A stretch of 16,817 nucleotides of DNA, from the NCBI GenBank assembly GCA_051884915.1, contig JBJEWF010000052.1:1-16817 (forward strand), given 5' to 3'. The notes beneath the pieces were generated by a model. That model was given only the letters and a program-made list of their open reading frames with translations. It was not told the DNA's origin and did not search any database. Of this stretch, positions 12,561-16,817 are shown piece after piece; position 1 is the stretch's first letter, and each line of letters begins with the position of its first letter. Made by a program: the position numbers and the translations under genes. The stretch comes from RUG572 sp051884915. Its GTDB lineage: Bacteria > Verrucomicrobiota > Kiritimatiellia > RFP12 > UBA1067.

Positions 12561-14027
12561 CTAGAAGCGGAAATCGATCTGCCAGCGGAAGAAGTAGGAC
12601 GGCTTCGAGCTGTCGAAGTAGTCGCCCGGATTGAAGAGCTCCGCCACGACATGGCCGAAGAACTCGATGCGGTCGCAGCCCTGGGCGTTCTTCGGCGCCA
12701 GCCGGATCGGGAAGTCGTAGCGCGCCGCCGAAAGCCAGCCCTTGTACATCGAATCGCCCTTGCCGTCGGCATGGCCCAGACCGTCCTGGACGGCCGTGAA
12801 CATGGGACCCGAATAGGCGTACATGGCATGGCGCGGGCCGAAATTCATCGTCAGCTTCAGCTTGGTGTAGATCATGTTCGACCACCAGCCGTTGCCGTAG
12901 AGGGCCCCGTAGACGAGCAGTTCGCTGTCCTGCGTGTGGCGCGCCCACAGCGGATCCCACGCCGTGTCGTTGTCGTTCTCGTTGTCGGTGTTGTGCTTGT
13001 CGCCCGAATAGTAGGTCGCGCAGAGCGCCAGTTTCGTCTTGTATTCCTTCAGGAAGTCGGGGCGGTAGTTGCCTTCGAGATAGGCCATCCAGCCCGTCTT
13101 CTGGCGGTTGCCGTCGACGATGCGGCCGATCTGGCGCGCGCCGTCGAGTTCCATGCCCCAGTGTTCGTCGAACTGCGGCTGGAGGAGAAGCCCCAGCGTC
13201 GTCACCTCCGTCGACGGCATGTGCCGCCCCAGGCTCCAGTAGTCGGTCGTGCGCTTGAAGATGGAATAGAACTTGAACGGCACGTGCTTGTCGAGGAAGC
13301 TGTCCGAATAGATGGCGCCGGCGCCCCATTCGTCGCGGCCGTTGCCGTCCTGCATGTTGACTTTGTTCAGCGCGCGGCCGCGGCTCTGGCGATTGCCCCA
13401 GCGCAGATTCGTGTGCCCCTGGTCGTAGGTGAAGAACAGGTCGAGTTTCCGGTCGTCCTCGAAATGGAGGGTCGTGCGCGCCATGTCCATGAAGAAGGAG
13501 CGCGAACCGTCCGTCGGCGTGCCTTCGCCGATGAGGCGGTCGAGGCCGAGCACCGAGTGCGGCCCTTCCAGCGGCTCCTGGCGGCCGATGCGGAAGTCGA
13601 GCGCCTCGACGCCGGCGCGCGTGAGCCAGTCGGCCGTCAGGCCCTTGCCGTCGAGATAGAGGTTGTCGAGAAAGACTTCGTCGGGCGTCGTGTAGCCGCG
13701 GTTTTTCCGCTTCTTGCCGTTCGTGACGGGATACTCGCGGAATTCGTCCGCCACGCGCACGTAGAGGCGCAGGGGGCCTTCTTCAACCTGGAACCACACG
13801 CGGGGGCGGATGCGGAAATGGTTGTCGTTGGCCGTCCGCTTCCCCGGGAAGACGGCATACGGACCGCCCGGATTGCCGGGAATGTTGTCCATCAGCTCCT
13901 GGCGAACGCGCAGATCGGCTCCCGCCGTCGCCTTCATGCCGCGCCCGGCCTGCTCCAGAATGTTCGTTTCCGCCGCCAGCGAGAGGCCCGCGCACGCGCA
14001 CGCGAGGACCAGAATCCGGTTTCTCAT
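12561..14027 (-). CDS. outer-membrane beta-barrel porin, alginate-export type
   Basis: Outer-membrane channel-like barrel resembling the alginate-export (AlgE-like) family. The 488-aa product starts with a signal peptide (MRNRILVLACACAGLSLA, cleavage around SLA/AET). It continues with alternating amphipathic strands, for example FRIRPRVWFQVEEGPLRLYV and LDLFFTYDQGHTNLRWG. The last strand ends in a terminal phenylalanine (QIDFRF), the usual barrel-assembly signal. The family often serves export or uptake of acidic polysaccharides or other anionic solutes; the substrate here is unknown. The start at 14027 is preferred over the adjacent ATG at 14030 because AGGA is then 7 nt upstream rather than 4. 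It has its own promoter at 14094-14122 and a leader of about 60 nt, and is followed by a separate promoter, so it is probably monocistronic. Confidence 0.85.
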   Translation of the reverse strand: MRNRILVLACACAGLSLAAETNILEQAGRGMKATAGADLRVRQELMDNIPGNPGGPYAVFPGKRTANDNHFRIRPRVWFQVEEGPLRLYVRVADEFREYPVTNGKKRKNRGYTTPDEVFLDNLYLDGKGLTADWLTRAGVEALDFRIGRQEPLEGPHSVLGLDRLIGEGTPTDGSRSFFMDMARTTLHFEDDRKLDLFFTYDQGHTNLRWGNRQSRGRALNKVNMQDGNGRDEWGAGAIYSDSFLDKHVPFKFYSIFKRTTDYWSLGRHMPSTEVTTLGLLLQPQFDEHWGMELDGARQIGRIVDGNRQKTGWMAYLEGNYRPDFLKEYKTKLALCATYYSGDKHNTDNENDNDTAWDPLWARHTQDSELLVYGALYGNGWWSNMIYTKLKLTMNFGPRHAMYAYSGPMFTAVQDGLGHADGKGDSMYKGWLSAARYDFPIRLAPKNAQGCDRIEFFGHVVAELFNPGDYFDSSKPSYFFRWQIDFRF

Positions 14028-14093
14028 CATTGTTTCCTTAGCTGCTGCCCGACCATGCGTCCAACGCGTCCCTCCGTACCGCCGGACGGCATC

Positions 14094-14122
14094 ATTCTAC
14101 CACAAGAGCCGGGCGAAACCAA
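14094..14122 (-). promoter_or_regulatory. promoter of the alginate-export-type porin gene
   Basis: Minus-strand TTGGTT, 17-nt spacer, TAGAAT, with an extended TG (TGGTAGAAT). Start predicted near 14087. The element lies 23 nt beyond the radical SAM stop codon. Confidence 0.65.
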
Positions 14123-14144
14123 ATGGCGAATGGCAAAGACGCGC

Positions 14145-15581
14145 TCATTTCCCGAAATCGACGAGGTGGCCGAGAAGCGAGCGGATGCCGCGGTAGTAGA
14201 AGCCGACGTCGAACAGCGTGCGCGTCGAGCAGATGCGGCGCAGCAGCGCCTCGGGCTGGAAAAAGCCGCGGTAGACCTCGCGGATGGCGCGCTTGATCTC
14301 CTCTTCCGCGACGAGCGGCGTCTTCATCACCGGCCGCCGCATGTCGTACTCGTCCCAATCCAGCGTCGCAAGCCCGTCGCCGTCCGCCAGTTCGCGGAAC
14401 AGGGGCGTTCCCGGATAGGGAATCGTCATCGTGCATTGGAGCGTGGACGCCCAGGCCTTGGCCAGCATCTTGCGGGCGAGCTTCACGGTATTGGCGACCT
14501 CCGCCCGTCCCTCCCAGGGATAGCCGAACATGAAGGTGAGATGGACGTCCAGACCGGCCTGGGTCGCCCAGGAGGCGCCCCGCTCGACGTCCGCGACCGT
14601 CAGGTTCTTCGCGAGGCGCTCAAGCGTGGCGTCGTTGGCCGATTCCACGCCGAAGAGGACCAGGCGGAATCCCGCCAAGCGCATCAGCCGGTAATCGTCG
14701 AGCGTCAGCCGCCCGAAGCGCATGTTGCAGTCGATCCGCACCTTCTTCTGGTAGCCGCGCTTGATGATTTCGGCGCAGAACGTCCGGAGCCAGTCGCCCA
14801 CGGGGAAGGAGCCGGAGTCGTCCATCAGCTCGCGCACGCCGTAGCGCGCGATCAGATCGCCGATTTCGTCCACCACGTCGATCGGATCGCGCGTGCGGTA
14901 GGTCGGGTAGAGCGTCGTCCAGCTGCAGAACGTGCATTTCGCGTGCCAGCAGTCGCGCCCGCTCATGATGTAGGTGCCGGGCGTCCGGCGGAAATTGCCG
15001 TTCTTGACCGCGTAGAGCTTCCATTTGCAGAGGTCGCGGTCAATCCAGGGCGCCGTCTTCAGGTCGTGGTCGAGCCGGAACCGGCCGGTGTTGCCGCCCC
15101 GGTACCAGATGCCGGCCTCGAACTTTGCCGGGTCGAAATTCGCCTCGACGAGATTCTTCAGGAGAAAATCCCAGTCGCCGCCCGTGAGAACGAAATCGAC
15201 GGGACAGTTCGCCATCGTCTCGTCCGGCAGGGCGGTCACGTGGTCGCCCACCATGACCACCTTGACGGCGGGATTCGCCGCCTTGCAGTCGGCGACCCAT
15301 TTCCAGTGCCGCTTGACGACGGGCGTCTTCGTCTCCACCACGACCACGTCGGGCGCGGCGGCCGCCAGGCGGGAGGCGAACTGCCCGGGCGTCCAGCCTT
15401 CGGCGATGCCGTCCAGCCAGGCCACCTCGTGTCCCGCCCGGTGGAGCATCGTCGCCGCCGTGGCCGGAACCACCGGGAAGATGTACGTCGGCCGCGAAAA
15501 CCACTGGAACTGGCGGTTCTGCGAAAGCAGCGGCACGCCCTTTTCACTGGGCAGCGGCGGGTAGCAGATTGCGACTTTCAT
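14145..15581 (-). CDS. B12-binding-type radical SAM protein with CX4CX2C cluster motif
   Basis: A 478-aa radical SAM enzyme that should bind a [4Fe-4S] cluster and cleave SAM to a 5'-deoxyadenosyl radical; the substrate is unknown. Residues 1-150 form a Rossmann-like domain of the cobalamin-binding type (MKVAICYPPLP, then MVGDHVTALPDE and DFVLTGGDWDFL), although the classical DxHxxG is not intact. The radical SAM domain begins near 200. The cluster cysteines are C211, C216 and C219 (CWHAKCTFC), giving CX4CX2C rather than the usual CX3CX2C, with Trp after the first Cys. MDDSGSFPVG and LVLFGVESAN follow as expected of the barrel. The start ATG at 15581 fits the family N-terminus; its ribosome site is weak. 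The gene lies 37 nt after the DUF481 gene and is probably co-transcribed. Family members modify lipids, peptides or cofactors, which cannot be told apart here. Confidence 0.9.
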   Translation of the reverse strand: MKVAICYPPLPSEKGVPLLSQNRQFQWFSRPTYIFPVVPATAATMLHRAGHEVAWLDGIAEGWTPGQFASRLAAAAPDVVVVETKTPVVKRHWKWVADCKAANPAVKVVMVGDHVTALPDETMANCPVDFVLTGGDWDFLLKNLVEANFDPAKFEAGIWYRGGNTGRFRLDHDLKTAPWIDRDLCKWKLYAVKNGNFRRTPGTYIMSGRDCWHAKCTFCSWTTLYPTYRTRDPIDVVDEIGDLIARYGVRELMDDSGSFPVGDWLRTFCAEIIKRGYQKKVRIDCNMRFGRLTLDDYRLMRLAGFRLVLFGVESANDATLERLAKNLTVADVERGASWATQAGLDVHLTFMFGYPWEGRAEVANTVKLARKMLAKAWASTLQCTMTIPYPGTPLFRELADGDGLATLDWDEYDMRRPVMKTPLVAEEEIKRAIREVYRGFFQPEALLRRICSTRTLFDVGFYYRGIRSLLGHLVDFGK

Positions 15582-15616
15582 CCAACCGGCGGCACGGACG
15601 TTGCGACGGTAACCAC

Positions 15617-15633
15617 GGCTACCACTTGTAGCC
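15617..15633. repeat. inverted repeat across the DUF481 stop codon
   Basis: Minus strand reads GGCTAC AAGTG GTAGCC, a perfect 6-bp stem with a 5-nt loop that includes the TAG stop of the DUF481 gene. No T-run follows, so it is not an intrinsic terminator. It may reduce read-through into the radical SAM gene or stabilise the upstream message, or be chance. Confidence 0.35.
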
Positions 15634-16638
15634 GAGACCCAGCATGTAGCGGAAATCGCTGCTCTTGGTCGAACCGGGCGGATTGGAATTGTAGTCCCAC
15701 TCGAACTTGCCCAGCAGCTGCCAGGCGGCCGCCAGCGCGTAGGTGAAGCCCACGTCGGCGTCGATCAGATAGGATTCGGCCCAGTCGTCCGTGTCCGGGA
15801 GATATTCGAGATTGTGCGTAAAGGCCAGCTTGTCGACCCACCGCGGCGCCCATTCCAGATGATGCGCGTAGCGGACGGTCATGCGGTCGTCGTCCTTGAC
15901 GTGCTCGTAGCGTTCCTTGATGTAGGTCAGACCGGCTTCCTGGTTGAACGACCACTTGCCCGTCGTCTCGTCGGCGAAGCCGTCCAGCCACTGGTAGCCC
16001 AGGCCGGCGCCGAGACGGTAGCGGTACATCAGGTCGTTGATGCCGTCGCGCTCGTACTTGCCGTTGACGTAGGTATAGACCTTCGTCGCCCAGAAGTGGT
16101 CCTCCTGCGCCCCCAGCTCGATCCGGTCCTCGGTCTTCATCTTCGAATCGTTGTCCACGCCGTTCTGCGCGAAATAGTAGCCGAAGTTCCCCGCAAGACG
16201 GTCCTTCTCCCACCGGCGATTCACGTCGGCCAGGACCGAGACCTTCTCGCTCACCGTGTTGCCGCGCGCCATCGTGCCGTTGAAATTCACGCTGCCGTGC
16301 CATTTCTCCGGCTCGGGATTGATCGCCTTGACCTTCTTCAGGTCCAGCGGCTTGCCCGAAAGCGTGTAGGTCCCGTCCTGGCCGGCGATCACGCCCTCGG
16401 CGACCGACTTGTCGACGTACTGGACCTTGGCGGCCTTCTCCGTCACCAGCTTGGCGATCTTCTCCTGCTTGATCTTGACTTCGCCCACGTCATCCGACTT
16501 GAACGTGATTTCCCCGCCGGCCATCGCGACGACCGTCCCCTTGAGCGAAGCGCCGCTCTTGAAAACCACCTCGTCGGCCGCGACGGCCCACACGCACGAC
16601 GCCGCAAAAACCGCGGCCACTGTACCTCTGCTGAACAT
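15619..16638 (-). CDS. DUF481 outer-membrane protein with N-terminal beta-repeat extension
   Basis: A 339-aa envelope protein. Residues 1-21 are a signal peptide (cleavage around AVA/ADE). Residues 22-110 hold two similar short beta units: VVFKSGASLKGTVVAM with EVKIKQEKIAKL, then VQYVDKSVAEGVIAG with PLDLKKVKAI. The rest (about 113-339) is a DUF481 barrel (YdiY-like) of amphipathic strands, ending in the aromatic LGLGYKW expected of an outer-membrane barrel. E. coli YdiY is acid-inducible; the function of the family is not established. ATG 16638 is chosen because AAGGAAAG lies upstream and the signal peptide follows at once; the frame is open further upstream but passes through the promoter. 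It is the first gene of a unit with the radical SAM protein. Confidence 0.88.
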   Translation of the reverse strand: MFSRGTVAAVFAASCVWAVAADEVVFKSGASLKGTVVAMAGGEITFKSDDVGEVKIKQEKIAKLVTEKAAKVQYVDKSVAEGVIAGQDGTYTLSGKPLDLKKVKAINPEPEKWHGSVNFNGTMARGNTVSEKVSVLADVNRRWEKDRLAGNFGYYFAQNGVDNDSKMKTEDRIELGAQEDHFWATKVYTYVNGKYERDGINDLMYRYRLGAGLGYQWLDGFADETTGKWSFNQEAGLTYIKERYEHVKDDDRMTVRYAHHLEWAPRWVDKLAFTHNLEYLPDTDDWAESYLIDADVGFTYALAAAWQLLGKFEWDYNSNPPGSTKSSDFRYMLGLGYKW

Positions 16639-16644
16639 GCTCCA

Positions 16645-16652
16645 CTTTCCTT
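16645..16652 (-). promoter_or_regulatory. ribosome binding site deciding the DUF481 start
   Basis: AAGGAAAG on the minus strand, with AGGA 9 nt before ATG 16638. Confidence 0.5.
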
Positions 16653-16673
16653 CCGGGTTGAAAACGCGCGCGC

Positions 16674-16703
16674 ATTCTACCATGAAAAGAGGTCCGCCGT
16701 CAA
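16674..16703 (-). promoter_or_regulatory. promoter of the DUF481-radical SAM unit
   Basis: Minus-strand TTGACG, 18-nt spacer, TAGAAT, with an extended TG (TGGTAGAAT). The best overall sigma70-type match in the window. Start predicted near 16667, giving a leader of about 30 nt. Confidence 0.75.
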
Positions 16704-16817
16704 TGGACGCCGCGGCGGACCCGGGAACGGGGTGCACCGAGAAATTTATGCAGACACCCTCAATTTTCCAGTTGCTTTTCCAATCCGCATATACCATGAC
16801 ATATCTATGCAAAACAA
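16704..16817. other. right-edge intergenic stretch, AT-rich at its end
   Basis: No gene is supported here. The last ~75 nt are AT-richer than the rest of the right side. A minus-strand TTGTTT, 18-nt spacer, TATATG at the very edge resembles a promoter but is weak. Confidence 0.4.

Noticed and set aside
8742..15746. Further long plus-strand frames (8742-10610, 10423-12489, 12651-15746)
   Set aside because: Same cause: each is the codon-register antisense of recognised minus-strand genes, with low-complexity Arg/His/Pro-rich products.
16639..16812. Longer start for the DUF481 protein
   Set aside because: It would run through the best promoter in the window and push the signal peptide about 58 residues inward.
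16790..16817. Second promoter-like element at the right edge (TTGTTT, 18 nt, TATATG)
   Set aside because: The -10 ends in G rather than T and the element touches the window edge; the promoter at 16674-16703 suffices.
1..16817. CRISPR arrays, tRNA or rRNA genes, insertion sequences, attachment sites
   Set aside because: No regularly spaced direct repeats, no tRNA-like cloverleaf noticed, no transposase or integrase frame, and no flanking repeat pair found by eye.

Overview
The window looks like a chromosomal segment of a GC-rich, diderm (Gram-negative) bacterium. The gene mix points towards the PVC superphylum (Kiritimatiellota, Verrucomicrobiota or Lentisphaerota): a DUF1080 lipoprotein, a very long alpha-2-macroglobulin, a DUF481 protein with an N-terminal beta-repeat extension, an alginate-export-type porin and a B12-binding-type radical SAM enzyme. 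That assignment is inference from gene content; there is no rRNA or other phylogenetic marker. All supported genes lie on the minus strand, so transcription runs from right to left.

Five transcription units can be read, each behind a strikingly similar extended -10 element (TGnTAnnAT). (1) 16703-14145: a DUF481 outer-membrane protein, then a radical SAM protein. (2) 14122-12561: an alginate-export-type outer-membrane barrel. (3) 12522-2359: a six-gene run with gaps of 3-72 nt: an unrecognised 318-aa protein, a Na+/Ca2+ antiporter, nadA (quinolinate synthase), a DUF1080 lipoprotein, tsaC (tRNA t6A synthesis) and a 1,944-residue alpha-2-macroglobulin with a CxEQ thioester motif. (4) 2333-1216: argC, preceded by a ~150-nt leader with a short Arg/Lys-rich upstream ORF that overlaps argC by ATGA. 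(5) 1158 to the left edge: a possible small Cys-rich ORF and the first 265 codons of an N6-adenine DNA methylase.

The left ~1.2 kb differs from the rest. It is visibly AT-richer (25 G/C of 60 in 181-240, against 49 of 60 in 6001-6060). It uses the codons TTA, CTA and TCA, which are entirely absent from several complete neighbouring genes. It is best read as the edge of a horizontally acquired restriction-modification or defence locus inserted next to argC, most of it outside the window.

The large unit joins envelope functions (antiporter, lipoprotein, periplasmic macroglobulin) with housekeeping enzymes (NAD and tRNA modification). I see no rRNA, tRNA, CRISPR array, insertion sequence or convincing intrinsic terminator. 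No clearly new multi-gene system is visible. The best leads are the argC leader ORF, the methylase locus at the left edge, the shared promoter pattern, the radical SAM protein with a CX4CX2C cluster motif, and the unrecognised 318-aa gene whose promoter implies a leaderless message.
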